From: Terrilactibacillus laevilacticus
GTDB taxonomy: Bacteria > Bacillota > Bacilli > Bacillales > Sporolactobacillaceae
Assembly: GCF_006517395.1 (NCBI RefSeq)
Contig: NZ_VDCY01000002.1
Coordinates: 350,385 to 414,384, forward strand
Direction: 5' to 3'
DNA: 64,000 nt
The notes below the pieces were generated by a model that made no database searches, had not been told where the DNA came from, and was given only the letters and a program-made list of their open reading frames with translations. The position numbers and the translations under genes are program-made. Positions 33,901-42,620 of the stretch are shown in pieces; position 1 is the stretch's first letter; the number at the start of each line of letters is the position of its first letter.

Positions 33901-35178
33901 ATGGCCATAAACACACTTAGTTCCGGTTTGAATACGATTTGGGTTGTATTAACCGCTGCCATGATTATTCTTATGGAAGGCGGTTTTGCACTTTTAGAAG
34001 CTGGGTTTGTTCGACATAAGAACAATGTTAATATCATCATGAAAGTGTTTGTTGATATTACGATTGGTACTCTATGCTTTTATGTGATAGGTTTTGGTTT
34101 TATGTATGGTCATAACTTTCTTGGAATCATAGGTACCAATGGGTTTATGATGCTTGGAAATCTGACACATTTAGATCTACCCATCTCTTTAGACACGTTC
34201 TGGCTTTTCCAGGCTGCATTTGTTATTGCAGTGATTTCAATCGTTTCTGGTGCAGTAGCGGAACGTATTAACTTTCGAGCTTATATTCTTTTTGCGATTC
34301 TTATGACGGCTTTAATTTATCCAATTGCTGGACACTGGGTATGGGGCGGTGGTTGGCTCGGTCAATTGGGTATGATGGATTTTGCCGGTTCTGCCGTTAT
34401 TCATGCCCTAGGCGGGTTTTCTGCTTTAGCTGCAGCTATATTTATTGGCCCAAGAAAAGGAAAATTTACACCTCAAGGGACAAGTTCAATCGCCTTACCT
34501 AGCAATCTACCACTAGCTTCAGTTGGAGCGTTTCTTCTATGGTTCGGATGGTTTGGATTTAATGCAGGGAGTACGTTAAGTGCCACTGATGCTCGAATTG
34601 GTCACATCGCTATTGTCACAATGCTCTCGGCAGCATCAGGCGGAGCAACAACATTACTTTATACTCTATTTCGATATAATCGATCTGACGCTGGTGCAGT
34701 CATCAATGGCTCGTTGGCAGGATTAGTGGGGATAACAGCAGGCTGTGCCTTCGTGAGTGATCCATTCGCCATCCTTATAGGGGCTATCTCAGGCCTACTG
34801 ATGATATTCGCTACAAATTTATTAGAATCAAATCAAATTGACGATCCTGTCGGTGCTTTCCCAGTTCATGCTGCATCAGGGGTTTGGGGAACGATAGCCG
34901 TTGGGTTATTCTCATCAGATGGTGGTCTTTTAACTGATGGGCATTGGCACCTATTAGGAGTACAACTTTTGGGCTTAATCGTGTTATGTACATGGGGATT
35001 TGTTGTAACTTGGTTAGGCTTATCAGTTATTAAATGTTGGATACCTGTTCGATCAACTGAAGAAGAAGAAGAAATAGGATTAGATGTGAGCTACCACGGG
35101 GCCATAGCGGCATATCATGAGCGTGAATTTATTGAATACGAAGAAAATGATTATCCTATCAGAAAGGATAATCATTAA
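33901..35178 (+). CDS. amtB: Ammonium transporter (Amt/MEP/Rh)
   Basis: 425 aa with 11 expected membrane helices and no cleaved signal peptide. The twin-His pore is seen in SAVIHALGG and FPVHAASGVWG. The Amt signatures EGGFALLEAGFVRHKN and AGHWVWGGGWL are present. The C-terminal tail (residues 385-425) is acidic and could bind a PII protein, but no glnK is adjacent. GGAGG lies across the stop of the upstream coiled-coil gene, so the two are coupled. Expression should follow nitrogen status through the box at 33459-33475. Confidence 0.95.
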   Translation: MAINTLSSGLNTIWVVLTAAMIILMEGGFALLEAGFVRHKNNVNIIMKVFVDITIGTLCFYVIGFGFMYGHNFLGIIGTNGFMMLGNLTHLDLPISLDTFWLFQAAFVIAVISIVSGAVAERINFRAYILFAILMTALIYPIAGHWVWGGGWLGQLGMMDFAGSAVIHALGGFSALAAAIFIGPRKGKFTPQGTSSIALPSNLPLASVGAFLLWFGWFGFNAGSTLSATDARIGHIAIVTMLSAASGGATTLLYTLFRYNRSDAGAVINGSLAGLVGITAGCAFVSDPFAILIGAISGLLMIFATNLLESNQIDDPVGAFPVHAASGVWGTIAVGLFSSDGGLLTDGHWHLLGVQLLGLIVLCTWGFVVTWLGLSVIKCWIPVRSTEEEEEIGLDVSYHGAIAAYHEREFIEYEENDYPIRKDNH

Positions 35179-35208
35179 AGGAAAAATATGTTCTTTGTCT
35201 AATTAAAT

Positions 35209-35252
35209 TTTTTCGACAAATTTCGGGTGATGACACTAGATCGCGCCTAATT
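35209..35252. repeat. REP-like repeat copy 2 (between amtB and parR)
   Basis: TCGACAAATTTCGGGTGATG then ACACTAGATCGCGCCTAATT. The first half matches copy 1 at 19735; CCTAATT recurs in copy 3 at 37035. It lies between the stops of amtB and parR. Confidence 0.65.
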
Positions 35253-35618
35253 CTAAGCAAAGTCATCGTCGAGATTTTCAATCGATGCCCATTTTTCTTC
35301 TGTTTTACTGGATTCCGATTCATCGATCAATTCTTCTTCGTCTTTTGTCGGTGATGGTGCAGGTGGTGATGTAACGTTTTCCGGAGCTTCCATTGAACGA
35401 TTTTCTGCAGAAAGATCAAAGTTAATCTTTCTTGGCATTACTTCTGATACATCAATGTTTCCTGTATGTCTATACAGTTGTCGTGTTGCATATAAGAAAA
35501 AGCTTGATAGGTCTGATTGTTTATTGATCCAATCGATAAATTCGGGTGTAATATCGCGGCTTAAATAGATATTTATACGATCGCCTTGTTTGTATTCTTT
35601 ATTTCGATTTCGTGCCAT
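35253..35618 (-). CDS. parR: ParR-like DNA-binding adaptor of a type II segregation system
   Basis: 121 aa. The N-terminal half (YKQGDRINIYLSRDITPEFI...FFLYATRQLY) fits a ribbon-helix-helix fold of ParR type that would bind the iterons. The C-terminal 50 residues are Pro/Ser/Glu-rich and acidic, ending SIENLDDDFA, which suits a flexible tail that contacts ParM filaments. ATG at 35618 (MARNRNKEY) follows AGGTG and overlaps the end of parM by 20 bases, the usual parM-parR order. Family identity is inferred from position and pattern, as ParR sequences are poorly conserved. Confidence 0.72.
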   Translation of the reverse strand: MARNRNKEYKQGDRINIYLSRDITPEFIDWINKQSDLSSFFLYATRQLYRHTGNIDVSEVMPRKINFDLSAENRSMEAPENVTSPPAPSPTKDEEELIDESESSKTEEKWASIENLDDDFA

Positions 35619-36771
35619 TTGGAGTAACACCTAAAGCTCTTTCTTTTTGTTGATCATAGCGTGGTGAACAAGTATAAACGAGTAAGCCGCGTGCATTTAC
35701 AAAGATTGGGTTAGAAAGGAATGTAACGTTTGTCATACGTCCTTTTTGCTTCAAAATTGTTATTAAATAGCTTTTCAAAACAACAGCACCCCCACCATAA
35801 ATGAACACATACGGATCATCTTTCAAATCATCAATTTTGTTAATGATGACGCTGCTAATTTGGTTTGCTAGTTGGAGAAGAGCTGTTTTCGATGCTTCAA
35901 TTAAGTCATTATGACGTGGATGTTCAGGATTAAAGTAGATTTCATTAAATTCAACCATGCTATCAATAGATTTACGAGGATTTCCACGATTCCAACGCTT
36001 AACAATGTCAAGGATCGTTTGTTTCACACCGTAATTCAATCCTTCAGAAAGCTTCGGATTGAATTTCACCCCTTCTGTGACCACGATTTCGGTTGTTCCT
36101 GAGCCAATGTCAAAGTGAAGCAATGTTTTGTCACTAAAATCAACTTTCATTAATTTTTCCCCGACTTCAACTTTTCTTTCAGAAAGTTTTCCGGTTTCAT
36201 CAAATACAACACCCCATGCAGCAGCTGCACCTTCGGGAAGGCATTTACAAAAGTCTATCTTGATTGTCACTTTTACATTGCGGCCAGATGGATGATGAAA
36301 TGTAACTTCATGGGTTCCCATATATCGGTTTGCATTTGCTTGTGCAGATTCTTTTGTTATGGTGCTGACTGGCAATGCGACTGATAAATCATATGTCACT
36401 TCAATTTTGTCCTTATCATATTCGGATTTCATTGCATGTATGGCCAATCCAGCAAGTGTCACGATGGCTGGGATTTCATCCTTTGATTTATCCGATTTTT
36501 TTTCGAGTTCTGTTGCTTGGAGATTGTCAGTTAATACTTTTTCCCCTATGACGTAGCGAAAATTATTAAATCTTAAAGTTTTGGAATTTATTGTCATATC
36601 AATATTGTTAATTAATTCATCTGCTGGAATGTCTTCCAGATCCATCAATTCAGTTGTTTCCCCTAAGTATAAAGAGTACACCGTTGGAATTGTAATTGGT
36701 TTAGCGCCTTTTACCCAAAGTTTTAACCCATTATTTCCTGCATCTGCTCCCGCTTTTAAAATATTTGTCAT
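35599..36771 (-). CDS. parM: ParM/StbA-like actin homologue (plasmid segregation ATPase)
   Basis: A 390-aa actin-fold protein. Phosphate-1 loop is AGADAGNNGLKLW (residues about 7-19), phosphate-2 is LHFDIGSGTTEIVV (about 218-231) and the adenosine motif is VFIYGGGAVVLKS (about 325-337). It lacks the Hsp70 and MreB signatures and has the ParM-type middle. Such proteins polymerise and push or pull plasmid copies apart via ParR bound to parC. ATG at 36771 follows AAGGAG. A TATAAT -10 and large direct repeats (parC candidate) lie just upstream. The locus is on what looks like chromosome, so it may come from an integrated plasmid or serve another element. Confidence 0.88.
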   Translation of the reverse strand: MTNILKAGADAGNNGLKLWVKGAKPITIPTVYSLYLGETTELMDLEDIPADELINNIDMTINSKTLRFNNFRYVIGEKVLTDNLQATELEKKSDKSKDEIPAIVTLAGLAIHAMKSEYDKDKIEVTYDLSVALPVSTITKESAQANANRYMGTHEVTFHHPSGRNVKVTIKIDFCKCLPEGAAAAWGVVFDETGKLSERKVEVGEKLMKVDFSDKTLLHFDIGSGTTEIVVTEGVKFNPKLSEGLNYGVKQTILDIVKRWNRGNPRKSIDSMVEFNEIYFNPEHPRHNDLIEASKTALLQLANQISSVIINKIDDLKDDPYVFIYGGGAVVLKSYLITILKQKGRMTNVTFLSNPIFVNARGLLVYTCSPRYDQQKERALGVTPNGTKSK

Positions 36772-36861
36772 TATTGAATCACTCCTTAATAGAATTTATT
36801 GTTTTCCTTTGCTTGTCTTTATTATACATCCTTTTTCAATACATTGGAAATATATTTTATG

Positions 36862-37023
36862 TAAATTGTGCGCACATTAGGTGCAGAAATGTTTTTGTGT
36901 TGAAATTGTATTTCTTTATGTGCTCAATGTATATAAATTGTGCGCATATTAGGCGTATAAATGTTTTTGTGTTGAAATTGTGTTTCTTTTATGCGTTCTA
37001 TGTGTGTAGGTTGTGCGTACATT
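36862..37023. repeat. Direct repeats upstream of parM, candidate parC centromere
   Basis: Two near-complete copies of a 72-bp unit begin TTGTGCGCA at 36866 and 36938, and a third partial one (TTGTGCGTACATTA) begins at 37011. Each full unit contains ATGTTTTTGTGTTGAAATTG. Iterons directly upstream of parMR are the classical position of parC, where ParR binds and autoregulates. Confidence 0.8.
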
Positions 37024-37034
37024 AAAATATCAAA

Positions 37035-37062
37035 ATATCGGGTGGTAATAGGCACCTAATTA
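37035..37062. repeat. REP-like repeat copy 3 (methyltransferase stop)
   Basis: ATATCGGGTGGTAATAGGCA then CCTAATTA. It matches copies 1 and 2 in the GGGTGGT...GGCACC core and contains the stop codon of the methyltransferase gene. With copy 2 it brackets the parMR locus in direct orientation. Confidence 0.65.
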
Positions 37063-37671
37063 GTTCGTTTGCTGTAAGAGGATGATTCTATAATTTCCTT
37101 TCAAAATAGAACGTTCATCAGATATCGTATGCAGGGGCAAATTGGTTTGAATATCACTAAATTTACGATTAATATCCGTACCTAAAAATGATGTTACTCT
37201 ATTTACAAACTTTCTACTGAGTTTGGGAGATGAATCTTCATTTAAAAATTTATCAAAGACAAGAATGACACCGTCTTTCTTTACGACTCGAATAGATTCA
37301 GCTAATGCCTGTTTTGGATTTTCAACAACACTTAAAATCAAATTCAATACCACAATATCAAACGAATGGTCATTAAACTCTAGCTGTTCAGCATTCATTT
37401 GTTTAAGAAAAACAGTATGGTTACGTCCTTTTTGTTTTGCCTTTGCCAACATATTTAGAGAGAGATCTATACCCGTAATTGCAATATTTTCAGGTAATAA
37501 GGGGATATCAAGCCCCGTTCCAACACCAACTAATAATACTTTTTGACCCTCTTGATATTCAATCTTTGAAAAAGCCTTTTTTCTTGCACGATGAAACCAA
37601 CGATTGCGCATGATCTTATCATATATCACGGATAAAAGTTTATACTTAATCTGATTTGTCGCATTTTTCAT
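37060..37671 (-). CDS. Class I SAM-dependent methyltransferase
   Basis: 203 aa. Motif I is VLLVGVGTGLDIPLL (residues about 45-59), motif II acidic residue in ITGIDLS, and motif post-II/III in DIVVLNLILSVVENPKQAL with IRVVKKDGVILVFD. It is of the UbiE/Methyltransf_11 type; phospholipid, quinone or metalloid methylation cannot be told apart. ATG at 37671 follows GGGAG. It lies 68 bases past cadA on the same strand, with a hairpin between, so it may be an attenuated third gene of the cad operon. Confidence 0.85.
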   Translation of the reverse strand: MKNATNQIKYKLLSVIYDKIMRNRWFHRARKKAFSKIEYQEGQKVLLVGVGTGLDIPLLPENIAITGIDLSLNMLAKAKQKGRNHTVFLKQMNAEQLEFNDHSFDIVVLNLILSVVENPKQALAESIRVVKKDGVILVFDKFLNEDSSPKLSRKFVNRVTSFLGTDINRKFSDIQTNLPLHTISDERSILKGNYRIILLQQTN

Positions 37672-37691
37672 CTGTTTCTCCCGTTATTTGA

Positions 37692-37733
37692 AAACCAAAC
37701 ATATAATGAAATAAGACATCATATGTTTGGTTT
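37692..37733 (-). terminator. Hairpin between cadA and the methyltransferase
   Basis: AAACCAAACATAT/ATATGTTTGGTTT, a perfect 13-bp stem with a 16-base loop and a short T-tail on the minus strand. It probably ends or attenuates the cadA transcript. Confidence 0.7.
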
Positions 37734-37739
37734 ATGATG

Positions 37740-40121
37740 TTATATATTTTTAGTTTGCAAGACTCGCATAGCATTGAGAACCGCTAATAAGGTGACACCG
37801 ACATCGGAAAAAACAGCTTCCCACATTGTCGCAATACCAAAGGCACCGAGCAAGAGGAAAATAACTTTTACACCTAAAGCAAATAATATGTTTTGCCATA
37901 CAATGCCACGTGTACGTTTGGCAATCTTAATGGCTGTCGCAATTTTTGATGGTTCATCTGTCATGATCACAACGTCAGCTGCCTCTATGGCGGCATCCGA
38001 ACCTAATCCTCCCATGGCTATACCAACATCAGCCCTAGCTAATACAGGGGTATCGTTAATCCCATCACCAACAAAAATGAGCTTTTCTTTTGATATCTTT
38101 CGTTCATCTAATTTTTCTATTTCTTCAACTTTCTGATGAGGTAATAATTCGGCGTGTATCTCATCCAAGCCAAGCTCATGGCCAACAGCCTTCCCCACTG
38201 TTTTTGAATCTCCTGTTAACATCACCGTTTTCTTGATACCTAAAGATTTTAATTGTTGCACTGCTTTTGCAGCATCTTCTTTGACTTCATCTGAAATAAC
38301 AATATAACCCCCATATTGCCCGTCAATGGCAACATGGACAAGGGTACCCACGACATCTTTTTGTTCAAATGAAATGTCTTCTTTTTTCATCAGTTTGGCA
38401 TTACCAGCCAAAATCGTTTTTCCATCCACTTTGACTTCGATTCCATGTCCTGAAATTTCATTGTAATCTTGAATACGGTTATTATTGATCTCTTTTTTAT
38501 ACGCCTTACGTATCGAAAGGGCAATCGGATGATTAGAATGAACTTCTGCAAATGCCGCATATTCTAAAAGCTCATCCTTTGTTAAGCCATTAGAAGGATT
38601 GATACTTGTGACCTCAAAAATCCCTTTTGTTAATGTCCCTGTTTTATCAAAAACAACATATTTCACATCATTTAGGGCTTCGAGGTAATTACTCCCTTTC
38701 ACGAGAATACCTCTTTTAGACGCACCACCAACCCCACCAAAAAAGCCAAGAGGGATTGAAACCACTAAGGCACATGGACAAGAGATGACGAGGAATACCA
38801 ATGCCCGATAAATCCATTCAGAGAATGTTGCCCCTTGTAGAATAAGTGGTGGAATAAAAGCAAGTATAGCAGCTGTAATGACCACAACGGGTGTATAATA
38901 ACGAGCAAATTTCGTAATAAAATTTTCTGTCGGTGCTTTTCTACTGCTTGCGTTTTGTACGAGATCTAAAATTTTAGCAACAGTGGATTCACTGTATGAT
39001 TTCGTCACTTCAATGGTTAAGAGCCCATTTTTATTAATGAATCCACTAAGAACATCGCTTCCAACCTCTATTTCTCTTGGGACGGATTCCCCAGTTAAAG
39101 CTGATGTATCAACCATTGAGCTTCCTTCAATGACTTTTCCATCTAAAGGTACTTTTTCCCCAGGCTTAATGATAATCACGTCACCAACATTTACATCTTC
39201 TGGTGAGACTTTCTTCGTTTCTTGACCAACTTTGAGGTGAGCGTAGTCAGGACGTATATCCATAAGGGCACTAATCGATTTCCGTGATCGGTTTACTGCA
39301 ACACCTTGGAAGAGTTCACCGACTTGATAAAACAGCATAACAGCGACACCTTCAGGAAACTGTCCGACAGCAAAAGCACCTATCGTAGCGATCGCCATTA
39401 AAAAGTTCTCATCGAAAACTTGTCCTCTAGTCATATTTCTTATCGCTCGATAGACAATGTCACCACCGACAATTAAATAGGCAATAAGAAAGAGGCTAAG
39501 CTCCGGAATGAATGGAAGATTTGAAAAAACTGCCACCGCAGTTAAAACACCGCCAACACCTAAACGTATTAGTAATCTTTTTATCTTGTTGTTTCTATGA
39601 TCATGATTGTTGTGTTCATTATCTTGTACTTTATGATGCGTTTCTAAAGTCACATTGACCTCAGGTTCAATACGTTTAACGATTTTTTTGACATCTGCCA
39701 CTAGGTCGTCTATTTTCACCGTTCCTGTGGGTTCAATAATCAGTTTTTTAGATACAAAGTCTACAGTCGAAGATTTTATACCTGATAACAAACTTACTTC
39801 TTTTTCTATTTTGGCTGCACAATTAGCACAATCCAATCCATTTATAGATAGGTGAGTCATCCCTGACTTCGTACCAATTTGTTTTTCTTTAACTTCGATA
39901 TGGGGTTCTAATGTCTTCACGAGTTTCTTGGCTTCTGTTACGATTCCATCTTCACGACCTTGTTCTGTTTCCATGGTTAATGTCTTTGTCATGAAGTTAA
40001 CCGAACAAGTTGATACCCCGTTTAGTTCACTAACGCCTTTTTCAATCTTGGCTGCACAATTGGCACAATCCAGCCCATCCAATAAAAGTTCTTTTTTTAC
40101 TTTCGTTTCTATAGCATCCAT
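37740..40121 (-). CDS. cadA: Heavy-metal P1B-type ATPase, Cd/Zn/Pb exporter with two metal-binding domains
   Basis: 793 aa. Two N-terminal HMA domains each carry DGLDCANCAAKIEK or NGLDCANCAAKIEK (about residues 13-30 and 92-110). A His-rich linker follows (HNNHDHRNNK). Eight expected helices include the metal-transport motif SCPCALVVSIPLG in helix 6. The phosphorylation site is VFDKTGTLTKG and the hinge is VGDGINDTPVLARADVG. The CPC motif and the neighbour CadC-type repressor point to Cd/Zn/Pb rather than copper. ATG at 40121 follows GGAGGTGATGAC. It exports metal across the cytoplasmic membrane using ATP. Confidence 0.95.
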   Translation of the reverse strand: MDAIETKVKKELLLDGLDCANCAAKIEKGVSELNGVSTCSVNFMTKTLTMETEQGREDGIVTEAKKLVKTLEPHIEVKEKQIGTKSGMTHLSINGLDCANCAAKIEKEVSLLSGIKSSTVDFVSKKLIIEPTGTVKIDDLVADVKKIVKRIEPEVNVTLETHHKVQDNEHNNHDHRNNKIKRLLIRLGVGGVLTAVAVFSNLPFIPELSLFLIAYLIVGGDIVYRAIRNMTRGQVFDENFLMAIATIGAFAVGQFPEGVAVMLFYQVGELFQGVAVNRSRKSISALMDIRPDYAHLKVGQETKKVSPEDVNVGDVIIIKPGEKVPLDGKVIEGSSMVDTSALTGESVPREIEVGSDVLSGFINKNGLLTIEVTKSYSESTVAKILDLVQNASSRKAPTENFITKFARYYTPVVVITAAILAFIPPLILQGATFSEWIYRALVFLVISCPCALVVSIPLGFFGGVGGASKRGILVKGSNYLEALNDVKYVVFDKTGTLTKGIFEVTSINPSNGLTKDELLEYAAFAEVHSNHPIALSIRKAYKKEINNNRIQDYNEISGHGIEVKVDGKTILAGNAKLMKKEDISFEQKDVVGTLVHVAIDGQYGGYIVISDEVKEDAAKAVQQLKSLGIKKTVMLTGDSKTVGKAVGHELGLDEIHAELLPHQKVEEIEKLDERKISKEKLIFVGDGINDTPVLARADVGIAMGGLGSDAAIEAADVVIMTDEPSKIATAIKIAKRTRGIVWQNILFALGVKVIFLLLGAFGIATMWEAVFSDVGVTLLAVLNAMRVLQTKNI

Positions 40122-40143
40122 GTCATCACCTCCATGTCATTCA

Positions 40144-40521
40144 TTATTCTTGAACATGATCGAAGGCTTGCACAAAGATCTGCATAACATGTCGATCCGC
40201 AAGTGAATAATAGACGACCTTACCTTCCTTTCTGTTCTTAACCAATTTCGCTTGTTTAAGTAAACGTAATTGATGAGAGATGGCTGATTGTGTCATACCA
40301 AGTAGATAAGCCAGGTCACAGACACACATTTCTGATTGATAGAGAGCATGGAGGAGCCTAATTCTTGTGCGGTCTCCAAACATTTTAAATAACTCAGCCA
40401 TATTATCTAGATTAGTTTCATCTGACATGTGCTCACTTACTTTTTGAATGATGTCTTTATGGATAACCGTTTGACTGCACGTTTCCTCACAAGTATTAGG
40501 CACGATATTTTCTTTTATCAT
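40144..40521 (-). CDS. cadC: CadC-type ArsR-family metal-sensing repressor
   Basis: 125 aa with a winged helix-turn-helix (LAYLLGMTQSAISHQLRLLKQAKLV). The CadC metal site is visible: Cys pair in NTCEETC in the N-terminal arm and Cys-x-Cys in SEMCVCDLAYLL of the alpha-4 helix (in full, ELCVCDL in classical CadC). A C-terminal helix DRHVMQIFVQAFDHV forms the dimer. ATG at 40521 follows AGAGGTG; the open frame upstream is not needed. It is 22 bases before cadA, so it autoregulates the operon through the site at 40547-40566. Confidence 0.92.
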   Translation of the reverse strand: MIKENIVPNTCEETCSQTVIHKDIIQKVSEHMSDETNLDNMAELFKMFGDRTRIRLLHALYQSEMCVCDLAYLLGMTQSAISHQLRLLKQAKLVKNRKEGKVVYYSLADRHVMQIFVQAFDHVQE

Positions 40522-40546
40522 ATAAGTACACCTCTTTAATATATTA

Positions 40547-40566
40547 TATGAGCAAGTATTCAAATG
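40547..40566. promoter_or_regulatory. Candidate cad operator
   Basis: TATGAGCAAGTATTCAAATG resembles the imperfect inverted repeat of cadO sites (TCAAATA-N-TATTTGA). It lies 25-45 bases upstream of cadC. Confidence 0.55.
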
Positions 40567-40696
40567 TTAAGTGTAATACTATTATATACCGGTTATTATA
40601 AGATGTGAATATTTATAACTATTCATTTTTGGTTCCACATTCTTGATAAAATTTCATGTGTCCTGAATTAAGAAGAAAGAAAATTCACTAGTAAAA

Positions 40697-40740
40697 AAAG
40701 TCTAAACCCCTTGTTCTATTGGACAAAGGGCTTTAGTTCA
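40697..40740. terminator. Bidirectional-looking terminator hairpin between cadC and the CorC-type gene
   Basis: CTAAACCCCTTGT/ACAAAGGGCTTTAG with one mismatch and A-tracts on the left. No gene ends next to it, so it may protect the following gene or be a leftover. The rest of 40564-40910 holds no recognisable gene. Confidence 0.6.
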
Positions 40741-40912
40741 AAGATAAGAAACTATCACTTTTCGAGTTAGATAGTTGTCAGGATCTACAAGGGATTTTCA
40801 TCCTCCTTCTGATACTTAATGTTACAGTGTAATGTTTAGTCGACAAAGTACCGAAGCTAAAAACAAATGATTAATATGCTATACTTAAACCTAAGTAATT
40901 TTAAAAAAATTT

Positions 40913-40955
40913 AGGAGGTGGCCTCCTTTCCCTATTATCGGGAAAAGGAAACTAA
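40913..40955 (+). promoter_or_regulatory. Two overlapping hairpins in the CorC-type leader; ribosome site in the second
   Basis: AGGAGG-TGG-CCTCCT (40913-40927) and CCTTTCCC-N7-GGGAAAAGG (40925-40948) share the bases CCT and cannot both form fully. The second one contains the AAAAGG Shine-Dalgarno of the TTG start at 40956. This could regulate translation. Confidence 0.45.
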
Positions 40956-42281
40956 TTGGATCTGACAAAAATATTAATTATCTTTATTTTAATAGCATTA
41001 ACAGCTTTTTTTGTGGCAGCCGAGTTTGCCATCGTTAAGGTTAGACGTTCAAAAATAGAACAACTCGTAGCAGAAGGAAACAAACGTGCTTTGGCTGCAC
41101 AAAAAGTAATCACTCATCTTGATGAATATTTATCGGCATGTCAATTAGGAATTACAGTTACAGCCATGGGATTAGGTTGGTTAGGAGAACCTACAATAGA
41201 AAGATTATTACATCCCTTATTTAACCTTCTAAACTTCAATGGTTCTGTTTCTTCTATATTATCCTTTGGAGTTGCTTTTTTTATCATGACATATCTGCAT
41301 GTTGTTGTCGGAGAATTAGCCCCCAAAACATTAGCCATTCAACAAGCTGAGAAAGTTACGTTGCTTTTTTCAACTCCTCTTATTTGGTTTTACAAAATCA
41401 TGTTTCCGTTCATACGTTTATTAAATGGATCTTCTCGCATGTTAACCAAATTTTTTGGATTAAAACAAGCTTCTGAACATGAAAAAGCACACTCAGAAGA
41501 AGAATTACGTCTCCTTCTTTCTGAAAGTTATGAACGTGGAGAAATTAATCAAGCTGAGTTTAAATATGTAAATAATATATTTGAATTTGATGATCGTGTG
41601 GCAAAAGAAATTATGGTGCCAAGAACTGAGATCGTCACCGTTTCAGATGATGATACAATCGAAGATCTTCTTAAAATTGTGAAGTCAGAACAATATACAC
41701 GCTACCCCGTTACTTCCAATAATAATAAAGATGAAATTATAGGTTTAATTAACGTCAAAGAAGTATTAACAGATTTTGCTTACGAGCAACGTTTGATAAA
41801 TAGAGCAATTAATTCTTACCTAAAACCAGTTATTCAAGTCATTGAAACCATGCCAATTCACGATTTATTAATAAAAATGCAAAAACAACGTATTCAAATG
41901 GCCATTTTAATGGATGAATATGGCGGAACATCTGGGCTTGTAACGGTTGAAGATATATTAGAAGAAATTGTTGGAGAAATTCAAGATGAGTTCGATGCCA
42001 ATGAAGTAACAATGATACAAAAAATAAATAGTGAACATTATTTATTAGACTCAAAAGTGCTTATTGATGAGGTTAATGAACTATTAGGTACGAACATTGA
42101 TAGCTCAGATATGGATACGATTGGTGGGTGGATATTAACGGAAAATTATGATATTCAAGTTGGCGAAAGTATTCAAATAGATGCATTCAATTTTAAAATT
42201 ATTGCCAGGGAAGAACACCATATCAAACGTATTGAAGTGTCCAAAGTTCATGAACATGCTGAATCCAAAATAAACAAATAA
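40956..42281 (+). CDS. CorC/HlyC-type membrane protein (DUF21-CBS pair-transporter-associated domain)
   Basis: 441 aa. A DUF21 membrane part (residues 1-190, with [20 protein letters not shown] and [11 protein letters not shown]) is followed by two CBS domains. These lie in [11 protein letters not shown]... and [30 protein letters not shown]-terminal CorC_HlyC domain follows. Homologues such as MpfA/YhdP act in magnesium efflux or Mg2+ homeostasis; the older name hemolysin is misleading. TTG at 40956 follows AAAAGG. A leader with competing hairpins precedes it, but I see no classical M-box. Confidence 0.9.
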   Translation: MDLTKILIIFILIALTAFFVAAEFAIVKVRRSKIEQLVAEGNKRALAAQKVITHLDEYLSACQLGITVTAMGLGWLGEPTIERLLHPLFNLLNFNGSVSSILSFGVAFFIMTYLHVVVGELAPKTLAIQQAEKVTLLFSTPLIWFYKIMFPFIRLLNGSSRMLTKFFGLKQASEHEKAHSEEELRLLLSESYERGEINQAEFKYVNNIFEFDDRVAKEIMVPRTEIVTVSDDDTIEDLLKIVKSEQYTRYPVTSNNNKDEIIGLINVKEVLTDFAYEQRLINRAINSYLKPVIQVIETMPIHDLLIKMQKQRIQMAILMDEYGGTSGLVTVEDILEEIVGEIQDEFDANEVTMIQKINSEHYLLDSKVLIDEVNELLGTNIDSSDMDTIGGWILTENYDIQVGESIQIDAFNFKIIAREEHHIKRIEVSKVHEHAESKINK

Positions 42282-42294
42282 ATAGTGATGGTAA

Positions 42295-42326
42295 AAAGTC
42301 TCAAAATATATTTTTGAGACTTTTCC
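42295..42326. terminator. Terminator of the CorC-type gene
   Basis: AAAAGTCTCAAAA/TTTTGAGACTTTT with A- and T-tracts on both sides. It also forms the last codons of the small minus-strand ORF at 42301. Confidence 0.88.
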
Positions 42327-42471
42327 CCTTTACGACCATACTAATAGCACTTTTTTGTGTAAACCAAGTTGCAAACTCCAAGGAGAAATAATAATACTCT
42401 ATCCAACCATCGAGCATAAATAAAATAGCAATCCATGTTGTCAACATGCCATATTTATTTGTTTCTTCCAT
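42301..42471 (-). CDS. Possible small membrane protein
   Basis: 56 aa from ATG at 42471, which has AGGGG 7 bases upstream. It is rich in Trp, Tyr and Phe with one possible membrane helix (LTTWIAILFMLDGWIEYYYF) and a basic tail whose codons lie in the terminator. An upstream ATG at 42552 lacks a ribosome site. No family is recognised. It could be a chance ORF. Confidence 0.35.
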   Translation of the reverse strand: MEETNKYGMLTTWIAILFMLDGWIEYYYFSLEFATWFTQKSAISMVVKGKSLKNIF

Positions 42472-42620
42472 TCTTTTGCCCCTATGCTCTTTCCAACGAG
42501 AGTTGTCGTATTGTAACTCCTGTTCAGTGTCATCAAATAACCTTTTATTCATATAACCAATGCAAGATTCTTGATGTATCCTAAATTATTTAATTATCTA
42601 GCTTACAAGGAAATCTAACT

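Noticed and set aside
37774..40206. Plus-strand ORFs opposite cadA
   Set aside because: They mirror a strongly conserved gene; translations are Ser/Thr/Pro-rich shadows without motifs.
40841..40955. M-box magnesium riboswitch before the CorC-type gene
   Set aside because: The leader is too short after the likely promoter and lacks the conserved M-box elements.
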